Shown in pieces: positions 1-8,385 of a DNA stretch of 15,351 bases. The stretch lies in the NCBI GenBank assembly GCA_005791855.1, contig SXUH01000107.1, positions 1 to 15,351 of the forward strand, written 5' to 3'. Each line of letters begins with the position of its first letter. Position 1 is the first letter of the stretch. This DNA comes from Bdellovibrionales bacterium (GTDB lineage Bacteria; Bdellovibrionota; Bacteriovoracia; Bacteriovoracales; Bacteriovoracaceae). Under the pieces are notes generated by a model. It searched no databases. It was not told where the DNA came from and worked only from the letters and a program-made list of their open reading frames with translations. The position numbers and the translations under genes were made by a program.

Positions 1-870
<870 letters not shown>

Positions 871-877
871 GGGCCGG

Positions 878-906
878 TTTGTACGGGAGTTTCATTCCGA
901 TTTCAA
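878..906 (-). promoter_or_regulatory. Candidate sigma-70 promoter of the sigma-54 activator gene
   Basis: On the minus strand TTGAAA (901-906) and TACAAA (878-883) are separated by exactly 17 bp. They match the -35 and -10 consensus at 5/6 and 4/6 positions. Transcription would start near 871, directly at the ATG at 870. This agrees with the lack of any ribosome binding site there. The -35 lies beside the palindromic block at 910-928. Not tested; inferred from consensus only. Confidence 0.4.
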
Positions 907-928
907 ATACCGAATTCGGAATCCGAAT
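894..928. promoter_or_regulatory. Nested palindromes in the divergent intergenic region, possible operator
   Basis: CCGAATTCGG (910-919) is a perfect 10-bp palindrome. It overlaps the inverted repeat ATTCGG-AAT-CCGAAT (914-928). ATTCCG at 894-899 also pairs with CGGAAT at 917-922. The block overlaps or abuts the -35 of the activator gene and lies 18 bp upstream of the nagB -35, so a bound regulator could affect both genes. The regulator is unknown; chance palindromes in AT-rich DNA remain possible. Confidence 0.3.
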
Positions 929-945
929 ATTTTACACTTGGCCCC

Positions 946-974
946 TTGAAGAGGGCCCCGGGTCGGTCTATCAT
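946..974 (+). promoter_or_regulatory. Candidate sigma-70 promoter of nagB
   Basis: TTGAAG (946-951) and TATCAT (969-974) are separated by 17 bp (4/6 and 5/6 matches). The start would fall near 981, giving a 5' leader of about 23 nt that contains the AGAGGG ribosome binding site (991-996), 7 nt before the nagB ATG. Spacing and orientation are right, but this is consensus matching only. Confidence 0.45.
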
Positions 975-1003
975 GTTGCTGGAATAACTCAGAGGGTCTC
1001 CAG

Positions 1004-1738
1004 ATGCGTATAATCATGAGCCAGTCCAAAGAGGAAGCGATCAAGGTCGTCGCGGACATGATCCTGGAGCGGGTCCAGTCCCATCCGACCTCGGTCATCG
1101 GCCTGGCCACCGGGAAGACCATGGAGCCGGTGTACCAGACGCTGGTGGCCGAGTCGAAGAAGAATCGGGTGGACTACAGCAAGGCCTTCTTCTTCATGCT
1201 CGATGAGTACCTCGGGCTCCCCCTGGACCATCCGTCGAGCTTCAAGGTCTACATCCAGACCCATCTGATGCATCCCCTGGACCTCAAGCCTTCCCAGTTC
1301 GCCTTCCCGCCGGTGCACGCGGAATCCCCGGCGGAGGCCGGCGCCCACTACGAACAGTCCCTGAAGGAGAGCGGAGGCGTGGACCTGCAGATCCTGGGGA
1401 TCGGGACCAACGGTCACATCGGCTTCAACGAGCCGGGATCCCTGAAGACCTCTCGTACCCGGCTGGTCCACCTGACCCGGGAGACCATCGCCGCGAACAA
1501 GAGTGAGTTCAAACACGGGAGCTTTCCGGAGACGGCCCTCTCCATGGGGATCGGCACCATCCTGGACAGTCGGTCCGTGGTCCTGCTCGCCACCGGGAAG
1601 TCGAAGGCGGACGCGATCAAGTTCCTACTGAACCACCACGACGTCGCGGACTGTCCGGCGACCTACCTAAAGGACCATCCTCACTTCACTCTGGTCCTGG
1701 ATCCCGAGGCGGCGTCGAAGATCAACCTGAAGATCTGA
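1004..1738 (+). CDS. nagB: Glucosamine-6-phosphate deaminase
   Basis: Converts glucosamine-6-phosphate to fructose-6-phosphate plus ammonia in the cytoplasm, feeding amino sugars into glycolysis. The 244-residue protein matches the short, Bacillus-type NagB length (E. coli NagB has 266 residues and an allosteric tail). Visible signatures are GLATGKT (33-39, phosphate loop), the general-base region FMLDEYLGLP with D67, and GIGTNGHIGFNEPG (132-145) with H138 and E143. N136 stands where E. coli has D141, as is usual in the short type. ATGKSKADA (196-204) and a PATYLKDHP segment (218-226) complete the fold. The start at 1004 gives an N-terminus MRII that aligns with family starts, and AGAGGG sits 7 nt upstream. 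The last 58 bp overlap the convergent PIG-L deacetylase gene. A role in recycling peptidoglycan or host/prey amino sugars is inference. Confidence 0.95.
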   Translation: MRIIMSQSKEEAIKVVADMILERVQSHPTSVIGLATGKTMEPVYQTLVAESKKNRVDYSKAFFFMLDEYLGLPLDHPSSFKVYIQTHLMHPLDLKPSQFAFPPVHAESPAEAGAHYEQSLKESGGVDLQILGIGTNGHIGFNEPGSLKTSRTRLVHLTRETIAANKSEFKHGSFPETALSMGIGTILDSRSVVLLATGKSKADAIKFLLNHHDVADCPATYLKDHPHFTLVLDPEAASKINLKI

Positions 1739-2493
1739 CCGAGGTCCTCCTCCGCCGGCAGGATCGGAGAGCGGAGCTTCGGCGTCGAGAACTTCCCCGC
1801 CTTGAAGAGCTGGAGCTTGTAGAGCACGCCGAAGGCGAACCCCGGAGCGGCCTCGCCCTTGCCCCGGATGAGCTCCGCGCCTCTCCGGACGTTGTCCATC
1901 ATCCAGGCGGGGAGGCGGAGGTGGTACGGATTGCGTGCCACTTCCCCGGCGTGCTTCTCGAGTGCTCGCATCTGGAGCTCGAGGATCTCCCGGGGCACTT
2001 CGACCAGGAGGTTCGGCGACGCCATCTGGCCCCAGAATTCGGTCCAGGCGACGAGCACGGGGCCCTGCTTACTCTGGGGGAGAACTTTCTTCAGGAGCTC
2101 CCCGGTCCGGATGTGCGTCGGGTGGTGATCCTTCGAGTGCGGGGCGAGGACGAGCGCGGGCTGGTACTTCTGGAGGAGGGACTTGAGTTCCTTGGCCTTC
2201 TTGGCCCAGCTCTCATCCAGGACGACGTTTTCGACGTCGAGGAGCTCGCAGGCTTCCGAGAGCTCCCGGAGCCGCTCCTCCTGCCGGTCTTCGTTCGACC
2301 CCAGGGTCACGGCCACGTTGACCACGTGGACGTTATTCTCGTGCAGGAGTCGGAGCGGAAGCGCGCCGACGATGGACTCGTCATCCGGGTGCGGAGAGAG
2401 GATCATGACGACGACGGGGATCGGAGATTTTTTCGAGAGCGGAGCGGACGTGAAGAGCGAGGAGAAGGCATCGAGGACGTTGGTGAATTCCAT
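1681..2493 (-). CDS. PIG-L/LmbE-family zinc-dependent N-deacetylase
   Basis: A 270-residue protein of the family that removes acetyl groups from N-acetylglucosaminyl substrates (relatives: LmbE, MshB, BshB, PIG-L). The hallmark HPDDE is at 35-39, after a hydrophobic strand VVVMILS. The second metal-binding element is KDHHPTHIRTGELL (121-134), with H124 and H127 as likely ligands. An R-x-EE-R-x-REL-type helix (70-80) is also typical. No signal peptide is seen, so it is probably cytoplasmic. The first 25 residues lie outside the core domain. The natural substrate cannot be read from sequence. Proximity to nagB suggests amino-sugar metabolism, but the two genes converge and are not an operon. 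The 3' end overlaps nagB by 58 bp, so the C-terminal 18 residues are encoded antisense to nagB. Upstream lies a 171-bp gap with a palindrome. Confidence 0.88.
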   Translation of the reverse strand: MEFTNVLDAFSSLFTSAPLSKKSPIPVVVMILSPHPDDESIVGALPLRLLHENNVHVVNVAVTLGSNEDRQEERLRELSEACELLDVENVVLDESWAKKAKELKSLLQKYQPALVLAPHSKDHHPTHIRTGELLKKVLPQSKQGPVLVAWTEFWGQMASPNLLVEVPREILELQMRALEKHAGEVARNPYHLRLPAWMMDNVRRGAELIRGKGEAAPGFAFGVLYKLQLFKAGKFSTPKLRSPILPAEEDLGQIFRLIFDAASGSRTRVK

Positions 2494-2664
2494 TTCACCG
2501 ACCTACTTAGATGTTTGTCAGCGTCGTGACGACGTAACAAAAAGCAATCAAGATCAAAACGGATCGTAGCATAGGCCCCTCTGGCTAGTGTTCTGAGGTT
2601 ACTCTATCAGCTGTCTTTCGAAATCGTCTAGAGTCAGGTTAATGACAGCATTTCTGGAATTCAA
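2494..2664. other. Intergenic region between manC and the PIG-L gene, with small inverted repeats
   Basis: The 171-bp AT-richer gap holds CGTCGT-G-ACGACG (2522-2534), a 6-bp-arm palindrome 28 nt upstream of the PIG-L ATG. It is bracketed loosely by TTGT (2515-2518) and ACAA (2537-2540). Further up are inverted pairs ACTCTA/TAGAGT (2601-2606, 2629-2634) and GCTGTC/GACAGC (2610-2615, 2644-2649). No T-tract follows either, so a terminator is not supported. No convincing -35/-10 pair was found. A PIG-L promoter and operator are plausible here but not demonstrated. Confidence 0.35.
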
Positions 2665-4038
2665 TTAGTTGCGGAGGTAGTCGTCCTGCACGCGCACAAT
2701 GTCATCCTCTTTGAGGTATTCGCCGATCTGCGCTTCGATGATCACGAGGTCGGTGGTGCCGAGATTCTCTAGCCGATGCTTCACTTCCTTCGGGATGTAG
2801 GTGGACTCGTTCTGCTTTAGCTCGAAGGTCCGTTCGCCGATCGTGACCGTGGCCGTTCCGCTCACGACGATCCAGTGCTCGGACCGGTGGTGGTGGTACT
2901 GCAGGGAGAGCCGCGCCCCCGGCCGCACGTTGATCTTCTTCACCTTGTACCCGGCGGTGTCTTCGAGCACGGTGTACGTCCCCCAGGGCCTGTGGACCTC
3001 GGAGTGGAGGGTGGTGAGGGCTTCCCGGGTCTTGTTCACTTCCTGGACCAGGTCCTTGACCTTCTGGGAGGAACCCTTCTTGGTGACGAGGAGGGCGTCG
3101 TTGGTGTCGATGACGATGAGGTCTTCCACGTCGATGGTCGAGACGAGCCGGTTGCTCGTGAGGACGAAGTTGTTCTTCGAATTGAGGTGGACGGCGCCCT
3201 GGCTCCGGGTGTTGCCGTTCTCGTCCTTCGGCAGGATCCCGTCGAGGGCGTCGAAGGATCCGAGGTCGTTCCACCCCACGTCCAGCGGGACGACCCGGAG
3301 CTCGCTGGACTTCTCCATGACCGCGTAGTCGATGCTCTCGGAGCGGATCGCCTTCATGTCGGCGGCCCTCGGCTTCAGGAGCTTGTCCCGGGAGGAGTTC
3401 TGGTAGGTCCGGAGGCACTCGTCGAAGATGTCCGGCGAGTGCTTCTTGAGCTCCTCGAGGAAGACGCCGGCCTTGAAGCAGAACATGCCGCTGTTCCACA
3501 GGTAGTTCCCGGAGAAGACGTAGCCCTTCGCGGTCTCGAGGTCCGGCTTCTCCCGGAACGACTTCACGGTGTTCCCGTCGACCTCGAGGTAGCCGAAGCC
3601 GGTCTCCGCGTACCCGGGTCGGATCCCGAAGGTCACGAGCTTGTTCTCCCGGGCGAAGGCCACCGCCGTTTCCACGGCCTGGTTGTAGGAGACGAGGTTT
3701 TCGATGATGTGGTCCGAGGGCACGACCATGAGGATCTCGTCCGGAGCGCTCCAGAAAGCCGCGAGGGCGATCGCGGGGGCGGTGTTCCTGCCCACGGGCT
3801 CGAGGACGAAGCGGGCCTCGTTCTCGAGCCCGAGCTCCTCCAGCTGGTCCAGGCCAAGGAAGTACTGCTCCTGGTTGATGACCACGGTGAAGGACTGGCC
3901 CAGGCCCGAGTTGCGCGCGAGCGTCTTCTGGAACAGGGATTCCTCATCCGTGAACTTCACGAACTGTTTCGGGAAGAGGGACCGGGACACGGGCCAGAGC
4001 CGGGTTCCGTTTCCTCCGCAAAGTACGACGAGATTCAT
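2665..4038 (-). CDS. manC: Mannose-1-phosphate guanylyltransferase / mannose-6-phosphate isomerase (bifunctional)
   Basis: Makes GDP-mannose from mannose-1-phosphate and GTP; a C-terminal cupin domain can interconvert fructose-6-phosphate and mannose-6-phosphate. The nucleotidyltransferase half shows the pyrophosphorylase signature LCGGNGTRLWPVSRSLFPKQ (6-25). It also shows EPVGRNTAPAIA (80-91), VVPSDHII (105-112), FREKPD (161-166), NYLWNSGMF (178-186) and DVGWNDLGS (253-261). The type II isomerase half begins at HRPWGTYTVL (349-358) and has the metal-binding cupin stretch QYHHHRSEHW (380-389) plus H421. Length 457 is normal for the AlgA/ManC/XanB family. A strong AGGAGA lies 6 nt before the ATG. 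It starts 15 nt after the mgtE stop, so the two are probably co-transcribed. GDP-mannose supplies capsule, O-antigen or GDP-fucose routes; which one is not visible here. Confidence 0.96.
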   Translation of the reverse strand: MNLVVLCGGNGTRLWPVSRSLFPKQFVKFTDEESLFQKTLARNSGLGQSFTVVINQEQYFLGLDQLEELGLENEARFVLEPVGRNTAPAIALAAFWSAPDEILMVVPSDHIIENLVSYNQAVETAVAFARENKLVTFGIRPGYAETGFGYLEVDGNTVKSFREKPDLETAKGYVFSGNYLWNSGMFCFKAGVFLEELKKHSPDIFDECLRTYQNSSRDKLLKPRAADMKAIRSESIDYAVMEKSSELRVVPLDVGWNDLGSFDALDGILPKDENGNTRSQGAVHLNSKNNFVLTSNRLVSTIDVEDLIVIDTNDALLVTKKGSSQKVKDLVQEVNKTREALTTLHSEVHRPWGTYTVLEDTAGYKVKKINVRPGARLSLQYHHHRSEHWIVVSGTATVTIGERTFELKQNESTYIPKEVKHRLENLGTTDLVIIEAQIGEYLKEDDIVRVQDDYLRN

Positions 4039-4053
4039 AGTTCTCCTGTCCGC

Positions 4054-5454
4054 CTAGCCCACGCCGAGGGCCACCGACGCGATGGTAAAGTAGATGAGTA
4101 GGCCCGTGATGTCCACGAGGGTCGTGATCGCCGGACTCGCCACCACGGCCGGGTCCCCGCCCAGGCGCCGGACGATCAGCGGGAGCCCGGCCCCGAGCAC
4201 CGCCGAGGTGATCACCTGGAGGGCGATGGCCAGGGAGATGATGATCCCGATGAAGTTCATGGTGATGCCGTTGGGCAGGAGCGAGTGGAAGGAGAGGAAG
4301 GCGATCTTCAGGTACGTGAGCAGGGCCACGCACATGGAGAGCATGAAGGAGATCTTCACTTCCTTGAAGACGATCTTGAGCCAGTCCCGGTCGCTGATCT
4401 CCCCGAGGGAGAGGGCCCGGATCACCACCGTCGCCGCCTGGGACCCGGTGTTCCCACCGGTCGCCGCCATCATGGGCATGTACATGGCGAGGATGAGGAA
4501 GTTCTCCAGCACCCCCTGGTGCTCGTTGATGATCATCCCCGAGATGATCCCGATCGCGGCGAGGGAGACGAGCCAGACCACGCGCTTCTTGAAGTGGTGG
4601 AAGGAGGAGGTGGCCATGTACTCCTCGTCGTCCTCGGAGGGCATGATCCCCATGAACTTCTCGAGGTCCTCGGTCTCCTCCTTCCGGATGACGTCGATGG
4701 CTTCCTCGTGGGAGACGACGCCCACCAGCTGGTTCAGGGAGTTGAGCACCGGGACCGCGATGAGGTCGTACTTCTCGATCTTCTGGGCGACGGACTCCCG
4801 GTCTTCGTTCACCTCCGCGGAGACGAAGAACTCGTTCACCATCTCCGCCACCTTCGTCGACGGATGCTGCATCACCAGGTCCTTGAGCGTCACGAGGCCC
4901 TTCATCACCATGGAGTGGTCCACGACGTAGATGTAGTAGATCATGTCCTTCGAGGGGGCGTCCTTCCGGAGCTTCTCCAGAGCTTCGGCGGCGTTCATGT
5001 CGGCGAAGATGGTAGCGAAGTCCGTGGTCATGATCCCGCCGGCCGTCTCCGGGGGGTATGCCGAGAGGATGATGACGTCCTCCCGGACGGACTTCTCGAG
5101 GTAGGGCAGGAGCTCGATCTGCTCTTCCTTGGTGAGCTCCTGGTAGAGGTCCGCGCGGATGTCGGAAAATACCTTTGAGAATATTCTCGAGAAGGTCCGG
5201 CGGTCGAGGGACTGGAAGATATTTAACTGCAGGTCTAAAGTAAAATCGGAGAAGATCCTTCCCTGATCTACCAGGTCAAGCTTCTTGAAGAACTCGATGA
5301 TGTCCTCGAGGGGCTTGTCCTCCATGAATTCGGCAACATCCATGGTCGGAAGCTCTTCAAACATTTCAACCAGTTCCTCCGTCTTCCCTTGTTCGGAAAG
5401 GTCCTGGAGGATCTCCTGGTTCTCAGGTTCTTGGTTTTCTTCGTTTTCTTCCAT
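4054..5454 (-). CDS. mgtE: Magnesium transporter/channel MgtE
   Basis: Inner-membrane Mg2+ channel gated by cytoplasmic Mg2+. The 466 residues show the family order. An acidic N-terminus (1-20) is followed by the helical MgtE_N domain (about 21-135), then two CBS domains (about 137-255, starting ETAGGIMTTDF) and a connecting helix. Five membrane segments lie near 291-311, 317-337, 365-388, 398-422 and 440-464. Key motifs are PMMAATGGNTGSQA (327-340) and DPAVVASPAITTLVDITG (434-451). D448 corresponds to the pore-lining aspartate (D432) of the Thermus thermophilus channel. The Shine-Dalgarno is weak: AGGA lies about 15 nt upstream. The first codons are AT-richer than the rest. It is the first gene of a probable mgtE-manC operon and is divergent from the large repeat protein. 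No Mg2+ riboswitch was recognised upstream. Confidence 0.96.
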   Translation of the reverse strand: MEENEENQEPENQEILQDLSEQGKTEELVEMFEELPTMDVAEFMEDKPLEDIIEFFKKLDLVDQGRIFSDFTLDLQLNIFQSLDRRTFSRIFSKVFSDIRADLYQELTKEEQIELLPYLEKSVREDVIILSAYPPETAGGIMTTDFATIFADMNAAEALEKLRKDAPSKDMIYYIYVVDHSMVMKGLVTLKDLVMQHPSTKVAEMVNEFFVSAEVNEDRESVAQKIEKYDLIAVPVLNSLNQLVGVVSHEEAIDVIRKEETEDLEKFMGIMPSEDDEEYMATSSFHHFKKRVVWLVSLAAIGIISGMIINEHQGVLENFLILAMYMPMMAATGGNTGSQAATVVIRALSLGEISDRDWLKIVFKEVKISFMLSMCVALLTYLKIAFLSFHSLLPNGITMNFIGIIISLAIALQVITSAVLGAGLPLIVRRLGGDPAVVASPAITTLVDITGLLIYFTIASVALGVG

Positions 5455-5610
5455 TCAAAGTACCGCGGTCCTAACGAGATTGAGTTTTCAGTAACTTAGA
5501 TCAATAACCAATTTTCTACAACGAATGCAAAAAATAACAAAGTTTGTATTAAGAATCCCCTAAAAAAGTCGAAATAAGTAACAGGAAACGCTTATTAACT
5601 CAAAGGTTCC
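5455..5610. other. AT-rich divergent intergenic region between mgtE and the repeat-protein operon
   Basis: 156 bp, strongly AT-rich compared with the flanking coding DNA, must contain promoters for both directions. On the minus strand TTGTAG and TAAGTT are 17 bp apart (roughly 5516-5488), but the -10 match is poor. No good pair was found on the plus strand. AAAGG (5601-5605) lies 5 nt before the plus-strand ATG at 5611 and is the likely ribosome binding site. No palindrome of note was seen. Confidence 0.35.
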
Positions 5611-8385
5611 ATGAGTAATTCTATTCCAATAATTAAATTCCTCTTCCGCATGGGTTGGAAACCTTTTTCCGAGGCCATCAGCCTGCAGCCGAGCTACGAG
5701 GTAAAGGTCTGCGCCGCCGTCTCTGAGATCGAGAACCACCTGAGCGATGCCCCGGCCTCTCTGATCATCACTTCCGTCGTCGACAAACAAGATCTTCTGC
5801 AGCTCGCCACTCTTATCAAAATGAGCAAAACTTGGCCCAAAGAATTTTCAATAAAACTGGTAGTGATAAATTTTACCAACGATAAGCACTTCGAGAAGGC
5901 CATCGCCAAGCTGGGCATCCAGGACGTCATCGACGCCGGGATCGCCACGAGGGCCTTGAAATTCAAGATGGACTTCTGGATGAAGTCCCTGAACGCCCAG
6001 ATCAAGGCCAATAAAGGCACGGAGCTGGTCCAGAAGTCCCTCCAGGCCGGGGACCCCGGGAAGAGCGATCCGAAGGTCTCGAGCAGCCTCCCGACGTGGC
6101 AGAAGCCCCTGAACACCGAGAACGACACCTGGCTCATCAAGAACGACGGTGAGTGCAAGAAGATCCTCACCAAGTGGCTGGTGAAGCTCCGGGGCCCGAG
6201 CCCGTACGTTGGCCAGTGGACCGAGGTCAGCGCCGACACCTGGAGGTTCGACCTCAAGGACTTCGATCGGAAGTCCTTCACCCCCGGCAAGGGCCACTGG
6301 TTCTTCCAGGGAGGGAACAAGCCCGAGTTCTACTGGAGCGAGAACACCTGGCTCTTCACCGGGGAGAACTTCGACCTCTTCTACAAGGAGAACGACCAGC
6401 GCTTCTCACGGGCCATTTGCAAGAACCGCTTCTTCACCATCTGCGAGAACTCGAAGTTCGCGGAGGAGAAGTCCCGGCTGATCCACGAGAGCTGCGACAA
6501 GGACCTCGTCTTCAAGAAGGAAGCCGACGCCCTCGGGAACCTCGAAGGTGACGTGAAGGGAGAGGCGGACCGGTTGAAGAACCTCGAAGGGAAGGGCAAG
6601 ACTGAGAACCTCGAGGGCGGGCCGCTCTCGGGAACGACCAAAGGAACGCAAGGAACTGACGGCGGGCCTCTCACTGGTACGACGAAGGGGACAGAGGCCC
6701 TCGACCGGTCACCGCTCTCCGGAGCCACCAAGGGAACCCAGGCCCTCGACCGATCACCGCTCTCTGGGGAAGCCAAGGGGACAGACGCCCTTGACCGACC
6801 CCCGTACGAGGGACGAGCCAAACAGTCAGAGGGGCACCAGGAAGCTCCGCTTCGGGGAGCGACGAAGGGAACCGATGCCCTCGACCGATCCGGACACGAG
6901 CTGAAGCTCGGAGACGGGCAGAAGCACAATTCGAATCCGCTAAGCCAAAAGACGGAGACCGCCCGAGAGGCGACCCACTGGCAAGGCCGGAACGAATACA
7001 AGGAACTGGGCAAGGCGGACTTCGGCGGACCTGCCGGGGGCAAGCCGACCGAGGGCAAGCTCCTCGACCACGAGAACAAACACCACGAGCACCAGAAGTA
7101 CTACAAGGGCCACAACCCGGCGGAGGTTTACGAAGCCAAGGAGAAAGCCCAGGCCGAAGCCAGGGGAAAGGTCGACCACTTCGATGGCCAAATGGGCGGC
7201 GCCCACAAGAATCCCGCAGACCGCAGCGGGGACCTCCGGGGGTCGACCTCCACCGACCGGCTCGCCAAGAACTACGATAACCGCGACCACCTGAAGAAGG
7301 GCGACCAAGAGGCCGCCGACGCCGCCTCGGACCTCTCGGGGAGATCCGCTACCGAGAAGCTCTCTTCCCACTACTCGAAGAGAGAAGACGTCGAAGGCTC
7401 GGAAGCGAAAGAGAAGAAGAAACTCCAGTCTCCGGCGGACCTCCGTGCGGAGAGTCCGTCGGAGAAGCATCCGGGGCAGTTCGCGAAGAAGACCCGCGAC
7501 GGCGAAGCCGACTCCGCTCCCGACCAACTGGATGAGAGTCCGAGGGGAAGGGAGACGGCGAAGACCGGCGGGAAGAAATCACGCCGGCAGGAAGGAGAGG
7601 AGAGGAACCTCTCCGGCGAGGGCTCCACCGAGAAGGTCGACGCTCACTACAGAAGCCGTGAACGGAGCCAGGAAGACGGGACCGGCCGCGAAGAGCGCGG
7701 GGAAGAGTCCACCGACCCGCGGGCCCTCCCGAAGAAAGATCGGCAAGAGGGAGCGAGGGGCGAGGCGAGCTCCGAAGCTCCGGACGATAGGCCTCAGCGG
7801 AAGGGCGCGGAGAACGTCCTGGCCCTCCGGCAGGATGAGGAAACCGCTGCGAAGAAGTCCACTCCGGCTCCGGAGAAGAAGGCCGCGGGCCTGACGGAAG
7901 AAGAGTACCGGAAGAAGCTCGAGAAGATCCGGGCCATCCAGAAGGAAGCTTCGGTGGTCTCCCTGGAGGACGCGCGCCAGGAGCGCAACGAGAGAGGCGG
8001 CGCCCGGGGTGCGCCGGAGGAAGCCGAGCTCGAGGCCATGGCCGCGAGCGCGAAGGTCACCGCGCAGCTCAAGCAGGACCGGCTCCACGTGAGCTGCGAC
8101 CTGGACGACTTCTTCGACGAGACCGTGATCCTCCAGTCGCAGAAGCACGGCTTCCGGGTGAACGAGAAGGTCTCCCTGGTCATGCACTTCGACTACTTCA
8201 ACAAGATCGAAACCCTCAACATGCACGGGATCGTGGTGAGCGAAGAGAAGAGCGGGGAAGACTGTAACTACGTCACCGTGAAGATCGACCAGAAGAACGT
8301 CGAGCAGTTCGACGTCTTCATGAAGCTCTTCAAGAAGCGGCAGTCCAACGTGGACGCCTTCCTGAAGAGCGTGAAGGGACTCTGA
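5611..8385 (+). CDS. Large receiver-like / repeat-linker / PilZ-like signalling protein
   Basis: A 924-residue protein; exact function not recognised. Residues 1-130 look like a degenerate receiver: alternating strands and helices (LIITSV 51-56, IKLVVINF 81-88, GIQDVIDAGIATRAL 102-116) but no acidic pair and no phospho-acceptor Asp. Residues 170-305 form a Trp- and aromatic-rich globular domain I do not recognise (TWLIKNDG 173-180, GHWFFQGG 228-235). Residues 306-800 are low-complexity and charged. They include six exact-period 15-residue repeats (336-425) and a second set with core LSG-x-STEK-x-x-x-HY (541-685). Residues 812-924 resemble a PilZ beta-barrel without the RxxxR and D/NxSxxG c-di-GMP motifs. 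There is no signal peptide or membrane segment. AAAGG precedes the ATG. The stop overlaps the next start (TGATG), so it leads a coupled three-gene operon. Gene reality is certain; function is inferred as signalling or scaffolding. Confidence 0.88.
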   Translation: MSNSIPIIKFLFRMGWKPFSEAISLQPSYEVKVCAAVSEIENHLSDAPASLIITSVVDKQDLLQLATLIKMSKTWPKEFSIKLVVINFTNDKHFEKAIAKLGIQDVIDAGIATRALKFKMDFWMKSLNAQIKANKGTELVQKSLQAGDPGKSDPKVSSSLPTWQKPLNTENDTWLIKNDGECKKILTKWLVKLRGPSPYVGQWTEVSADTWRFDLKDFDRKSFTPGKGHWFFQGGNKPEFYWSENTWLFTGENFDLFYKENDQRFSRAICKNRFFTICENSKFAEEKSRLIHESCDKDLVFKKEADALGNLEGDVKGEADRLKNLEGKGKTENLEGGPLSGTTKGTQGTDGGPLTGTTKGTEALDRSPLSGATKGTQALDRSPLSGEAKGTDALDRPPYEGRAKQSEGHQEAPLRGATKGTDALDRSGHELKLGDGQKHNSNPLSQKTETAREATHWQGRNEYKELGKADFGGPAGGKPTEGKLLDHENKHHEHQKYYKGHNPAEVYEAKEKAQAEARGKVDHFDGQMGGAHKNPADRSGDLRGSTSTDRLAKNYDNRDHLKKGDQEAADAASDLSGRSATEKLSSHYSKREDVEGSEAKEKKKLQSPADLRAESPSEKHPGQFAKKTRDGEADSAPDQLDESPRGRETAKTGGKKSRRQEGEERNLSGEGSTEKVDAHYRSRERSQEDGTGREERGEESTDPRALPKKDRQEGARGEASSEAPDDRPQRKGAENVLALRQDEETAAKKSTPAPEKKAAGLTEEEYRKKLEKIRAIQKEASVVSLEDARQERNERGGARGAPEEAELEAMAASAKVTAQLKQDRLHVSCDLDDFFDETVILQSQKHGFRVNEKVSLVMHFDYFNKIETLNMHGIVVSEEKSGEDCNYVTVKIDQKNVEQFDVFMKLFKKRQSNVDAFLKSVKGL
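6616..6885 (+). repeat. Six tandem 45-bp in-frame repeats (15-residue units)
   Basis: Residues 336-425 of the 924-residue protein split into six consecutive 15-residue units with no gaps, consensus R/G-S/G-P-L-S-G-x-T-K-G-T-x-A-L-D. Units 1-4 and 6 are close to consensus; unit 5 (396-410) is diverged. At DNA level the units share the core but vary at third positions, which points to old repeats kept for the protein rather than a fresh expansion. Confidence 0.9.
7231..7665 (+). repeat. Degenerate 20-residue motif repeated at 28-36-residue spacing
   Basis: Motif starts at residues 541, 574, 610 and 666 of the 924-residue protein, with a weak copy near 638. The core is D/N-L-S/R-G/A-x-S-x-T/S-E/D-K/R followed by a His/Tyr-rich helix-like stretch (LSSHYSKRED 584-593; VDAHYRSRER 676-685). 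The LSG-x-S/T-x-x-T/E core resembles the upstream 15-residue units, so both may derive from one ancestral motif. Linkers are rich in Lys, Glu and Arg. Confidence 0.65.

Noticed and set aside
931..960. Sigma-54 promoter (TGGCAC-N5-TTGC) before nagB
   Set aside because: TTGGCCCCTTGAAG contains a partial -24-like TGG but no GC element at the required spacing.
2601..2649. Terminator after manC
   Set aside because: The inverted repeats have only 6-bp arms with loops over 20 nt, and no T-tract follows on the minus strand.
2875..4101. Long plus-strand open frame opposite manC, and similar ones opposite mgtE (4285-5178) and metF (14152-15264)
   Set aside because: High third-position GC removes stop codons on the opposite strand. 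The products are Val/Gly/Arg-rich low-complexity translations of real genes and lack any family motif.
5455..5610. Mg2+-sensing riboswitch (M-box) upstream of mgtE
   Set aside because: The 156-bp AT-rich gap shows no conserved GC-rich stems or recognisable M-box core.
6616..6885. Possible CRISPR array
   Set aside because: The 45-bp repeats are continuous, in frame and coding, without spacers, and the units are not palindromic.
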